This document shows positions 54,964 through 62,505 of a DNA stretch of 64,000 nucleotides, piece after piece. Every line of letters starts with the position of its first letter. Position 1 is the first letter of the stretch. The stretch lies in assembly GCA_035546855.1 (NCBI GenBank), contig DASZVY010000045.1, positions 1 to 64,000 on the forward strand, in the 5' to 3' direction. The notes under the pieces were generated by a model that saw only the letters and a program-made list of their open reading frames with translations, had not been told where the DNA came from and ran no database searches. The position numbers and the translations under genes are program-made. This stretch comes from Nitrobacter sp035546855. Lineage in GTDB: Bacteria > Pseudomonadota > Alphaproteobacteria > Rhizobiales > Xanthobacteraceae.

Positions 54964-56664
54964 ATGATCCGGATCATCCTGTTCCTCGTCTTGATCGCGC
55001 TGGCGGCGTCGGGTGCAGCCTGGATTGCCGATCAGCCGGGCGATATCGCGCTGACGTGGAGCGGCTGGCGGGTCGAGACCACGCTACCCGTCGTCGTGCT
55101 GGCGCTCGGCCTCGTCGGCCTCGCTGCGATTCTGGCGTGGGCGATTGTACGCGGACTCTGGCGCGCGCCGGAGCGGATTCGCCGCGGCCGTCGCGAGCGC
55201 CGTCATGCCAAAGGCCGTCATGCCATCACGCAAGGCCTGCTCGCGATCGGACACGGCGATCCCGATGCGGCGCGGCGGCATGCCGAGATGGCGCGGCGTC
55301 ACGCCGCTGAGGATCCTCTCACCTTGCTGCTGCACGCGCAATCGGCGCAGCTCGACGGCAACCGCGACGGCGCGCAGCGCGCCTTTCGCGCCATGGCCGA
55401 ACGGCCCGATACGCGGTTGCTGGGTCTGCGCGGACTCTTCATCGAGGCGCAGCGCGCCAATGACGCGGCGGCGGCTGCCGCGATTGCCGAGGAAGCGTTC
55501 AAGGCGTCGCCGAGTTCGCCCTGGGCGTCCCAGGCGGTGCTGGGCTTCCGCTGCGCGCAGAACGACTGGACCGGCGCGCTCGGCATCCTCGACAACAACC
55601 TCGCGTCGGGGCTGATCGACAAGGCCACGTACCGGCGGCAGCGCGGCGTGCTGCTGACCGCGCGCGCGCTCGAACTGGAAAGCAGCGATCGCGATCTGTC
55701 GCGCGCGACGATCATGGACGCGATCAAGCTTGTGCCGACGCTGATCCCCGCCGCCGTGCTGGCCAGCAAATTCGAAAGCGAGGCCCACCAGGTCCGCCGG
55801 GCGATGCGCCTGCTGGAAGCCGCGTGGCTGGCGCAGCCGCATCCCGACATCGCCGATGCCTATGCCCACGTGAAGCTCGGAGACTCCGCGCGCCAGCGTC
55901 TGGTGCGTGCGGAAGCGCTGGCGGCCAAGGCCCCGGGCCATCTCGAAAGCGCGCTGGCCGTCGCGCGCGCGGCGATCGATGCCAGCGAGTTCGCCCGCGC
56001 CCGCGAGGCGCTTGCGCCGTTCGTCGCGGCGCCCACCCAGCGCGTTGCGATGCTGATGGCGGAGATCGAGCGCAGCGAACACGGCGACAGCGGGCGGGCG
56101 CGCGCCTGGACGTTGCGCGCGGTGCGGGCGGCGCACGATCCGGTCTGGACCGCGGACGGCTATGTCTCCGACCGCTGGCGGCCGGTGTCGCCGGTGACCG
56201 GGCGGCTCGATGCGTTTCAGTGGCAGACGCCGCTCGCCGCCTTGCCGTCGGACGCGGGCGAAGTGGTCGACAGCGATGTGCTGATGGGAGCCTTGAGCGC
56301 GCCGGCTCCAGCGGAATCTCCGCCACCCGGGCCGCCTTCGCCGGAGGCTGTTCCTGCGACACCTGACGCCACCGAGTCGATGGCGGACACGATCCCGGAA
56401 GCGCCGATTCCGGCCGAATCGCCCGATCTTCCTGCGGCCGCCCCGCCGCCTGCCGCCGCCGTCCCGCCGCCGATCTTTCATGGCCGGCCGGAAATCGCAA
56501 AAAGCCCCGCCGCCAGCGTCCCCGCGGTCATCCCGATCATCCGCGCGCCGGATGATCCCGGCGTCGAGAGCGATCCCGAACGCGATGAATTTGCTGCGCA
56601 AATGGGGTCGGCCCAAGGGCAGGCCGGCGGCTGGCGCGGGTTCCTGTCGCGCTGGGGCGTCTAG
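54964..56664 (+). CDS. HemY-like TPR membrane protein of the haem operon
   Basis: A 566-residue protein resembling the HemY N-terminal domain family: two membrane helices (about 1-20, MIRIILFLVLIALAASGAAW, and about 40-62) then TPR-like helical repeats (about 90-420, for example GHGDPDAARRHAEMARRHAA). The last 150 residues are rich in Pro and Ala and poorly conserved, ending in GWRGFLSRWGV. Despite the name it is not the protoporphyrinogen oxidase; in enterobacteria the gene follows hemX at the end of the hemCD operon. The start at 54964 is 7 bp after the mic60-like gene. Confidence 0.88.
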   Translation: MIRIILFLVLIALAASGAAWIADQPGDIALTWSGWRVETTLPVVVLALGLVGLAAILAWAIVRGLWRAPERIRRGRRERRHAKGRHAITQGLLAIGHGDPDAARRHAEMARRHAAEDPLTLLLHAQSAQLDGNRDGAQRAFRAMAERPDTRLLGLRGLFIEAQRANDAAAAAAIAEEAFKASPSSPWASQAVLGFRCAQNDWTGALGILDNNLASGLIDKATYRRQRGVLLTARALELESSDRDLSRATIMDAIKLVPTLIPAAVLASKFESEAHQVRRAMRLLEAAWLAQPHPDIADAYAHVKLGDSARQRLVRAEALAAKAPGHLESALAVARAAIDASEFARAREALAPFVAAPTQRVAMLMAEIERSEHGDSGRARAWTLRAVRAAHDPVWTADGYVSDRWRPVSPVTGRLDAFQWQTPLAALPSDAGEVVDSDVLMGALSAPAPAESPPPGPPSPEAVPATPDATESMADTIPEAPIPAESPDLPAAAPPPAAAVPPPIFHGRPEIAKSPAASVPAVIPIIRAPDDPGVESDPERDEFAAQMGSAQGQAGGWRGFLSRWGV

Positions 56665-56776
56665 AGCGGGACGAGGAAAAGTGTGGAGCGGTTTTCCGCC
56701 CGCATCCCGCTCTAAGATATTACGATCGATCACGTTCATGATTTTGGATCAATTCGATCCAATCATCGTGATCTAG
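56661..56776. repeat. dispersed palindromic repeat, AGAGCGGGA family
   Basis: CTAGAGCGGGA at the left is mirrored by TCCCGCTCTA (56705-56714) with GGAAAAGTGTGGAGCGGTTTTCC between, followed by a second hairpin (GATTTTGGATC mirrored by GATCCAATC) and an ATCTAG end. Related in plan to 39278-39382. Its first bases overlap the stop codon (TAG) of the HemY-like gene. Confidence 0.75.
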
Positions 56777-56895
56777 CCTGCGAAAGGCGGCTTGCCCGTC
56801 CTGCCGAGACCCGGACGGTTCTTGCAAAGCCGGGCGGTGCCCGATATCAGAGGCCGGGCGTTCGAGGCTTTGCCGAACGCGCCTGCCATGGTTCG

Positions 56896-56970
56896 CCGCA
56901 ATAGCTCAGCCGGTAGAGCACGTCATTCGTAATGACGGGGTCGGGGGTTCGAATCCCTCTTGCGGCACCA
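56896..56970 (+). tRNA. tRNA-Thr (anticodon CGT)
   Basis: A complete cloverleaf: acceptor GCCGCAA (56896-56902) with TTGCGGC (56960-56966), D-arm AGCTCAGCCGGTAGAGC, anticodon stem CGTCA/TGACG around the loop TTCGTAA with CGT at 56929-56931, T-arm GGGGTTCGAATCCC region and an encoded CCA at 56968-56970. It reads ACG codons. The haem operon ends 231 bp upstream. The sequence just after the CCA contains a possible mobile-element remnant. Confidence 0.95.
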
Positions 56971-56980
56971 GCACTTAGCT

Positions 56981-57040
56981 GTGTCCGGCCCGGACACATG
57001 GGTAACAGATTGTTCCGAGGACATAGGTAACACCTTTGGG
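56981..57040. mobile_element. possible insertion-sequence remnant after tRNA-Thr
   Basis: GTGTCCGGCCCGGACAC (56981-56997) is a perfect 7-bp hairpin. It overlaps the first of two near-direct repeats, CGGACACATGGGTAACA and GAGGACATAGGTAACA (starting at about 56991 and 57018). From memory, repeated GACAT-GGTAACA blocks occur at the ends of some IS481-type elements in Rhizobiales, but no transposase remains. Weak call. Confidence 0.3.
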
Positions 57041-57079
57041 CCGAAAGGGTTTTGAAGAGGTTCGAGCCTGCATGTCTCG

Positions 57080-58300
57080 TCATCGCGCGTCACCCAGCAC
57101 GCGGCGCGATCGGGCGAGCACGATGATGGCGACGGTTGCGGCCGCAAAGCCCGCGGCGGCGCCGACGCCGAGCGCCCAGCGCGGGCCAAGATGGTCGGCG
57201 ACCCATCCGACGATCGGCGCGCCGAGCGGCGTGCCGCCCAGCGCGACGCCGAGCCGCAGCGCCATGACGCGGCCCCGCATCGCCGGTTCGGTCGAAAGCT
57301 GCATCAGCGCGTTCGAGGTGTTGGTGACGGTCAGCGCGGCGATTCCGATCACCACGAGCGCGGCCGCAAACAGCCAATAGCTCGGCGCCAGCGCCGCCAG
57401 CGCGCAGCCGAGGCCGAAGATCGCGGCGCCCGACAGCAGCGACGCGAAGCGCGGGTGGTCGCGGCTCGCGGCCAGCAGCGCGCCCGACATGGTCCCGACC
57501 GCCATCATCGAGGACAGCAGGCCGAAACCCCGCGCGTCGGTATGGAAGACGCCGACCGCCATGGTCGAGATGAAGATCGGGAAGTTGAGCCCGAAGGTTC
57601 CGATCAGGAACAGCATGATCAGCGTCGCCCTGAGATCGGAGCGGGACCAGACGTAATGAAATCCCTGCATCACGCTGCCCTTGACGCGATGCGCCCGCGC
57701 GTTCGGGCGCAACTCGGAGCGGCGCAGCAGGGTCAGCGACATCAGCACCGCCAGGAAGGAGATGCCGTTGAACAGGAACGCCCAGCCGGTGCCGACGGAC
57801 GCGATGACAAGGCCGGCAACAGCGGGGCCGATCATGCGCGCGGCGTTGAACGAGGTCGAGTTCAGTGCGATCGCGTTCGAAAGGTCCGCATCGCCGACCA
57901 GCTCGGCCACGAAAGTCTGGCGCACCGGGGCATCGAGCGCGGCGCTGCAGCCGAACAGGAAGGCGAACACGTAAACATGCCAGAGCTGCACCAGTCCGGT
58001 GACCGTGAGAAGTCCGAGGACAAGTGCGAGCGCGCCCATCGCCGCCTGCGTCATCATCAGAAGCTTGCGCTGGTTGAAGCGGTCGGCGGCAAGGCCGGAC
58101 CACGGCATCAACAGGAGCTGCGGTCCGAACTGCAGCGCCATCACGATGCCGACAGCGGACGCGCTGTGCCGCGTGAGCTCGGTGAGGACGAGCCAATCCT
58201 GGGCGGCGCGCTGCATCCACGTCCCGATGTTGGAGACCAGCGCGCCCGCCGCCCAGACCCGGTAGTTGAAGTTCCGCAACGATCGAAAGACGCGTCTCAT
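57080..58300 (-). CDS. MFS transporter (EntS-like)
   Basis: A 406-residue major facilitator with 12 predicted helices, for example FNYRVWAAGALVSNIGTWMQ at the start, QDWLVLTELTRHSASAVGIV, PWSGLAADRFNQRKLLM (cytoplasmic loop 2-3 motif) and FLFGCSAALDAPVRQTFVAE. This belongs to the group of MFS exporters related to the enterobactin exporter EntS, with many drug or unknown substrates. It overlaps by 4 bp with the gene upstream (58297), and a MarR gene precedes both, so the three look like a regulated efflux operon. Confidence 0.88.
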   Translation of the reverse strand: MRRVFRSLRNFNYRVWAAGALVSNIGTWMQRAAQDWLVLTELTRHSASAVGIVMALQFGPQLLLMPWSGLAADRFNQRKLLMMTQAAMGALALVLGLLTVTGLVQLWHVYVFAFLFGCSAALDAPVRQTFVAELVGDADLSNAIALNSTSFNAARMIGPAVAGLVIASVGTGWAFLFNGISFLAVLMSLTLLRRSELRPNARAHRVKGSVMQGFHYVWSRSDLRATLIMLFLIGTFGLNFPIFISTMAVGVFHTDARGFGLLSSMMAVGTMSGALLAASRDHPRFASLLSGAAIFGLGCALAALAPSYWLFAAALVVIGIAALTVTNTSNALMQLSTEPAMRGRVMALRLGVALGGTPLGAPIVGWVADHLGPRWALGVGAAAGFAAATVAIIVLARSRRVLGDAR

Positions 58301-58626
58301 GGTTGCTCGGATCGATGGCCGCCATAAAGCCGTCCCAACCGCCGCGCCAGGAAAAGCCCTGTCGGCAGGCCGCCGAGACCGAGCGCGGCGATGTCGCCCG
58401 TGGTCTTCACGCCGAAATCGCCAACGCGGCAGACCAGGAGATATCCGGCAAGGAGGTTGAAGGAGCCCCGCGGGACGTTGACGATCGATGTGGGCAGGCC
58501 CTCGCCGGGCGGCCTGGCGAAGGGAGTCTGGAACGGCTCTCCCATCAGGCCGGCGACGACATGCGGGATGGCGTCGGTGAGGACGGCGCCGCCGAAAAAG
58601 TCGACGAGAAGGTCAAGCCGGTTCAT
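58297..58626 (-). CDS. small membrane protein of unknown function
   Basis: A 109-residue protein with the start at 58626 (MNRLDLLVDFFGGAVLTDAI). Hydrophobic stretches near 8-25, 50-62 and 75-95 suggest two or three membrane helices. No family recognised. Its stop overlaps the MFS start (ATGA) and the MarR gene ends 51 bp upstream, so it is in the middle of the efflux-like operon. It may assist the transporter, but that is inference only. Confidence 0.65.
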   Translation of the reverse strand: MNRLDLLVDFFGGAVLTDAIPHVVAGLMGEPFQTPFARPPGEGLPTSIVNVPRGSFNLLAGYLLVCRVGDFGVKTTGDIAALGLGGLPTGLFLARRLGRLYGGHRSEQP

Positions 58627-58676
58627 GGGAGTCGATCCTTTCGGGCAGGTCGGCGACGATGGGCGTGGTGGCCGCA

Positions 58677-59132
58677 TCAATCGTCGACAAGCCGCTTCAA
58701 CAACCGGACCGCAGCGGCAAGCTCCTGCTGCTCGCGCGGCGACAGCCGCGCCGCGATGGTGCGTGACAACCAGTCCTGCCGCGCAGCCCGGCCGGCACGC
58801 AGCCGCTCGCGACAGGCGTCGGTCAGGGACATGATGGTTTGCCGGCCGTCGTCGGGGTCCGGCGCGCCGCGCACGAGGCCAGCCGCCTCCAGCGCCGCGA
58901 TCGCCGCGCTCATCGACTGCGGCCGCATCCCCTCCGATCGCGCCAGGCTGGATACGGTCGCGGGACCGTCCTTCTCAAGACGAAGCAGGACCGCCACCTG
59001 GGATGGGGGAAGGTCCTGCCCTTGGCCTTGCTCGCGCAGCCGGCGTTTCAGCGTCCCGATCAGCAAACGGAGGTCTTCGGCGAGCGCCGGCACGGGCGCC
59101 GCCCCAATGGAGTTGGCGGGCGGGTTTCGCAT
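58677..59132 (-). CDS. MarR-family transcriptional regulator
   Basis: A 151-residue winged-helix protein: helix core VPALAEDLRLLIGTLKRRLR, PPSQVAVLLRLEKDGPATVS, recognition helix GMRPQSMSAAIAALEAAGLV and wing RGAPDPDDGRQTIMSLTDAC. It heads the marR - small membrane protein - MFS cluster and probably represses it until an inducer binds. A candidate operator (inverted TAAACTG/CAGTTTA) lies 27 bp upstream of its start. Confidence 0.9.
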   Translation of the reverse strand: MRNPPANSIGAAPVPALAEDLRLLIGTLKRRLREQGQGQDLPPSQVAVLLRLEKDGPATVSSLARSEGMRPQSMSAAIAALEAAGLVRGAPDPDDGRQTIMSLTDACRERLRAGRAARQDWLSRTIAARLSPREQQELAAAVRLLKRLVDD

Positions 59133-59158
59133 GAGAGGGAAGATAGCATATATGAAGA

Positions 59159-59187
59159 TAAACTGTAAAGATTACCTTCGCAGTTTA
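59159..59187. promoter_or_regulatory. inverted repeat upstream of marR
   Basis: TAAACTG (59159-59165), 15-nt spacer, CAGTTTA (59181-59187). It lies in a clearly AT-rich stretch within the 329-bp gap 59133-59461, 27 bp upstream of the MarR start. A MarR-type operator is plausible, although the spacing is longer than usual. Confidence 0.45.
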
Positions 59188-59344
59188 CCTGTCATTCCTG
59201 CGGACGGTGGTATCCTGGGTCGTCAGGACGCGTTCGGGCGCGCGGCCCTCTGCTGTGGCCAATCGTCTCGTCATGCCCTGAGTCGTCCGCTTGCGGCCCG
59301 GTAATTCACATCGTTCGTACGGACCGCGCTTGACGGCAGCCGCG

Positions 59345-59461
59345 GAGTCCGTCTTTAGGACGGCCCCGAAGGACGTCCGCTCTTTTCGGAGAAACCCGGA
59401 AGGCACGAGGCTTCGCCGACGGCGAGCCAGCGGCATGGGCCTTCCTTTGGGGGCAATCACG
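59345..59461 (+). other. structured leader upstream of a small exported protein
   Basis: Hairpins in the 117 nt before the start codon: CCGTC-TTTAG-GACGG (59349-59363), a GGACGTCC self-complement (59371-59378), and a nested structure with outer GGAAGGC (59398-59404) / GCCTTCC (59439-59445) around TCGCC-GAC-GGCGA (59413-59425). It may be a leader RNA controlling the gene at 59462. No known riboswitch was recognised. Confidence 0.4.
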
Positions 59462-59812
59462 ATGAAGGTCTATCTGGTCCTGGCGGCAGTCCTGTATTCA
59501 AGCGCGGCCTTCGCACAGGGCAAACCGCCCATGGTCGGCGACAAGCCGCTGGTGCAGATCAAGCCGCGCCACGCCGTTGCGAAACCAAAGAAGCTGCAGT
59601 CCATCGCCGTACGCCTGCAGGCGTGCCTCGAAATCGAGGATGGCACCAAGGGGCGGCTGGATTGCTACGCCGCCGTCATCCCGGCCCAACCCAAGGCATC
59701 GCCGCCGGCGGCCAAGTCCGTCAGGGACTGCCGCTTCGTCAAGGAAGAGGACGAGCGGCTGGCCTGCTTCAACGGGTTCGTCGAGCTGATTCCCAGGCTT
59801 CCCGCGTCATGA
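59462..59812 (+). CDS. small exported cysteine protein with internal duplication
   Basis: A 116-residue protein with a signal peptide (MKVYLVLAAVLYSSAAFAQG, cleavage after AFA). The mature part has two similar segments, LQACLEIEDGTKGRLDCYAA and VRDCRFVKEEDERLACFNGF, each with the pattern Cys-x(4-6)-Asp-x-x-x-Arg-Leu-x-Cys-aromatic, and four cysteines in total. The same C...D..RL.C[YF] pattern occurs in small exported proteins such as those annotated as type VI secretion VasI-like, but no specific family is claimed. It stands alone. Confidence 0.75.
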   Translation: MKVYLVLAAVLYSSAAFAQGKPPMVGDKPLVQIKPRHAVAKPKKLQSIAVRLQACLEIEDGTKGRLDCYAAVIPAQPKASPPAAKSVRDCRFVKEEDERLACFNGFVELIPRLPAS

Positions 59813-59866
59813 CCGGCCGCCGCGACGGACATCGGATCGTCACACGCGAGAGCGAGGCCATGCGCT

Positions 59867-60181
59867 TCAGGCATGCTGGCGCTTGCGCGTCGCTTTGCTC
59901 GTTTCGGCCTGGGTCAGGAAGCGGACGCCGAGTTGATCGCCGTTGACCCAAGCGAGTTCGCAGCGGCGGTAGGCCAGTCCCGTCGACGACAGCAGCAGAA
60001 AGAATTCCTTGAGATTGAGCCCCTCAATCGGCCCCTCGACCGTCAGTCGTGCGCCGGTCCTTGAGACGTCTTCGACCAGGCAGGATCGCCGCCAGGTGCC
60101 GTCGATGGCCATCATCTGGGCCTCGAAGCGATGGGAGAATTCGACGCGCTCGGCCTTCCGCTTTTCGGTCGTGTCGCTCAT
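59867..60181 (-). CDS. PilZ-domain protein
   Basis: A 104-residue single-domain PilZ protein, starting at the ATG at 60181 (MSDTTEKRKAERVEFSHRFE). Both c-di-GMP-binding motifs are present: RKAER (8-12, the RxxxR motif) and DVSRTG (38-43, DxSxxG). It probably reads cellular c-di-GMP and passes it to an unknown partner. No diguanylate cyclase, motility or exopolysaccharide gene lies next to it. Confidence 0.88.
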   Translation of the reverse strand: MSDTTEKRKAERVEFSHRFEAQMMAIDGTWRRSCLVEDVSRTGARLTVEGPIEGLNLKEFFLLLSSTGLAYRRCELAWVNGDQLGVRFLTQAETSKATRKRQHA

Positions 60182-60347
60182 GTGGAATCCCGATCTCACA
60201 CGCTGGAATGACGGCCACCATGCGGGGATTCCTCTAATGTTACGTAAAAATCTACCGTCGCAGACGCATAAGGATTAAGATTTCGCGAAGCTGTCACCCG
60301 AATGGGTGACAGGGCGCATGAATTTCTTGCGATCAACTGGGGAAGCG

Positions 60348-60578
60348 ATGATCAGAACGATTTTTGCGTCGTGTCTATTGGTGATCGCCGTGGCCGGCAC
60401 GGCAGCCTCGGCGCAAACCGCAGCGGAGCGGCGCAATTCAGGTTGCGCGCGCGACGTGACGCGATATTGCCGCTCCAGGATGGGCGACGGCGACATGGCG
60501 GTGCTGGCCTGCCTGAAGGAGCATCGCACAAGGCTCAGCAAGACCTGCGCGAAAACGCTCGCCGAGCATGGACAGTGA
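60348..60578 (+). CDS. small exported cysteine-rich-repeat protein
   Basis: A 76-residue protein with a signal peptide (MIRTIFASCLLVIAVAGTAA) and a mature part with the spacing Cys-x7-Cys-x13-Cys (GCARDVTRYCRSRMGDGDMA, then VLACLKEHRTRLSKTC), as in the short cysteine-rich (GLG1-type) repeat proteins common in Bradyrhizobium. The start is the ATG at 60348; an in-frame ATG at 60306 would add a non-signal leader. Periplasmic, function unknown. Confidence 0.75.
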   Translation: MIRTIFASCLLVIAVAGTAASAQTAAERRNSGCARDVTRYCRSRMGDGDMAVLACLKEHRTRLSKTCAKTLAEHGQ

Positions 60579-60597
60579 TCGTTCGCGGGGTCGGGCG

Positions 60598-62283
60598 TTA
60601 GCTGCTGCTGCCGACGGCCGTCGAAGCCGGCAACACTTCGGCAGCGGCGCGTTCCGGGTTTTCCTCTTTCCAGCGCACCGAGCCAAGCGGGCGCTCGAGC
60701 AGGCGCCGCACGCGGACCACATCGGCGCCGATGTGGAAGTCCATCGCGCGCCGGTGCAACGCCCGTTCCGACAGGGTCGATCGGTTGCGCTGGCGCAGAT
60801 AGTCGAGCCAGGTCGGACAGTGGTAGCGCTCGACCCAGATCTCGGGATCGGCGATGTCGCGCGCGATGGTCCAGCCATAGGCGCCGTTGCGCTGGCGGCT
60901 CAACTGTACCTCCTGCATCAGGTCGTGGAAGGCTCGCGCGTTCTCCTGATCGACGCGGTACTCGATCTCGATCACCAGCGGGCCGCTGCGGCCGGTCAAG
61001 GCGACTTTCACCTCGGGGTCGGCGAGCGCATCGGCCGTCTCGTCGCGCCCGCCGGTGCGCGGCATGGTGAGCCACAGCCCGAGCAGCGGCGAGGCGAACA
61101 TGGCTGCGCCTGACACCAGCAACGCGAGTTCGACGCCGACGACGTCGGTCAGGCGCCCCCAGCCCCAGCTTCCGATCGCGATGCCGCCGGCGATCGAGGC
61201 CTGGAACGCCGCGAGCGAGCGCCCGGCGACCCATCGCGGCGCGGACAACTGCACACCGATGTTGAACAGCGCCACGGCAAGCATCCACATCGATCCGGCC
61301 ACCACCAGCGCCGCTGCGGTCAACACCGGTTCGTGACTGATCGCGACGATTGCGATCGCCGCGCCCACGACCAGCGCGCAGGCGCGCACGGCCGCTTCGC
61401 CGCTCAGGCGCTTGCGGACCTCGCCGATGTTCAGTGCGCCGATCACGGCGCCCATGCCGAATGCGCCGAGCATGATGCCGTAGGTCTGCGCGCCGCCATG
61501 CAGCAGATCGCGCGCGACCAGCGGCATCAGCGCCGAGACCGAACCGCCGGCAATGCCCGTCACCAGCGTGCGGACGAGCACGATGCGCACCGGCGGCGAA
61601 TTCGAAATGTAGCGGACGCCGGAAATGATGGCGCGGCGCAATTGTTCGCGTGGCAGCCGGGAGGGCTCGACGGTCCGGCGCCAGAAGATCAGCACGACGA
61701 ACAGCGGAACATAGAGCACGGCGTTGGCCGCGAAGGCGGCGACGGCGCCGGCCGCGGCGACGATGATGCCACCGATCGCGGGGCCGAAGCTGCGCGCGAT
61801 GTTGTAGCTGATGCCGTTGAGCGCAACCGCCGAAGGCAATGTTTCAAGCGGCACCTGCTCGCTGACGGACGCTTGCCACGCCGGCCCGAACAGCGCGTTG
61901 CCGCTGCCGACGATGAAGCAGAAAGCCAGCAGGACCTCCGGCGTGACCGCGCCCAGCCAGAACAGGATCGCCAATGCCGTCGCGCCGGTCAGCGCGATCG
62001 AGAGCGAGATCAGGGCGACGATCCGGCGGTCGTACATGTCGGCGATGGCGCCGGCGGGCATGGCGATCAGCATGATCGGCAGCATCAGCGCGGTTTGCAC
62101 CAGGGCGACCTTGTCGGCGGCCGAGGTCATCTGCGTCATCGCCCAGGCTGCGCCGACGCCCTGGATCAGAAGCCCAAGATTGGACAGCAGGCTGGCCAGC
62201 CAGATTCGCCGGAACGCCGAATGGCGCAACGGGGCGGCGACGCCGTCGGCCGAGAACAGCTTCCGTTTCGGTGGCTCGGTCAT
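60598..62283 (-). CDS. MFS transporter with C-terminal ferredoxin-like domain
   Basis: A 561-residue protein. The first 430 residues are a 12-helix MFS exporter (HSAFRRIWLASLLSNLGLLI, MPAGAIADMYDRRIVAL, GNALFGPAWQASVSEQVPLE). After a loop rich in Asp and Glu, about residues 450-545 form a soluble domain (LVIEIEYRVDQENARAFHDL, GAYGWTIARDIADPEIWVER) that resembles the dimeric alpha/beta barrel of antibiotic-biosynthesis monooxygenases. This is the known MFS_3 type. Substrate unknown. It converges with the small cysteine-rich gene. Confidence 0.88.
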   Translation of the reverse strand: MTEPPKRKLFSADGVAAPLRHSAFRRIWLASLLSNLGLLIQGVGAAWAMTQMTSAADKVALVQTALMLPIMLIAMPAGAIADMYDRRIVALISLSIALTGATALAILFWLGAVTPEVLLAFCFIVGSGNALFGPAWQASVSEQVPLETLPSAVALNGISYNIARSFGPAIGGIIVAAAGAVAAFAANAVLYVPLFVVLIFWRRTVEPSRLPREQLRRAIISGVRYISNSPPVRIVLVRTLVTGIAGGSVSALMPLVARDLLHGGAQTYGIMLGAFGMGAVIGALNIGEVRKRLSGEAAVRACALVVGAAIAIVAISHEPVLTAAALVVAGSMWMLAVALFNIGVQLSAPRWVAGRSLAAFQASIAGGIAIGSWGWGRLTDVVGVELALLVSGAAMFASPLLGLWLTMPRTGGRDETADALADPEVKVALTGRSGPLVIEIEYRVDQENARAFHDLMQEVQLSRQRNGAYGWTIARDIADPEIWVERYHCPTWLDYLRQRNRSTLSERALHRRAMDFHIGADVVRVRRLLERPLGSVRWKEENPERAAAEVLPASTAVGSSS

Positions 62284-62505
62284 GATCCTCCCGTGGGCAG
62301 CCGCGCCGCGTCCGGTACCCCCGACACACTGTCCGATTCGCGGCGCGACAGGGAAATGGATGCCCGCTCAATGGCGGATTTGTCCAGAGAATGCCGCGTC
62401 CGGAGTTGCGGCTTTCTGTAGTCTGTCGGCCAGGGGCGCGAATGTCGTCGCTTTGAGCCGTTACGGCGAGCTGTTACCGTGCGCCAAAATAGGTGAGGTC
62501 ACGCC

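Noticed and set aside
62284..62505. 222-bp gap between the MFS gene and the Tat hydrolase, inspected for a small gene or operator.
   Set aside because: No palindrome, RNA gene or credible coding frame was found.
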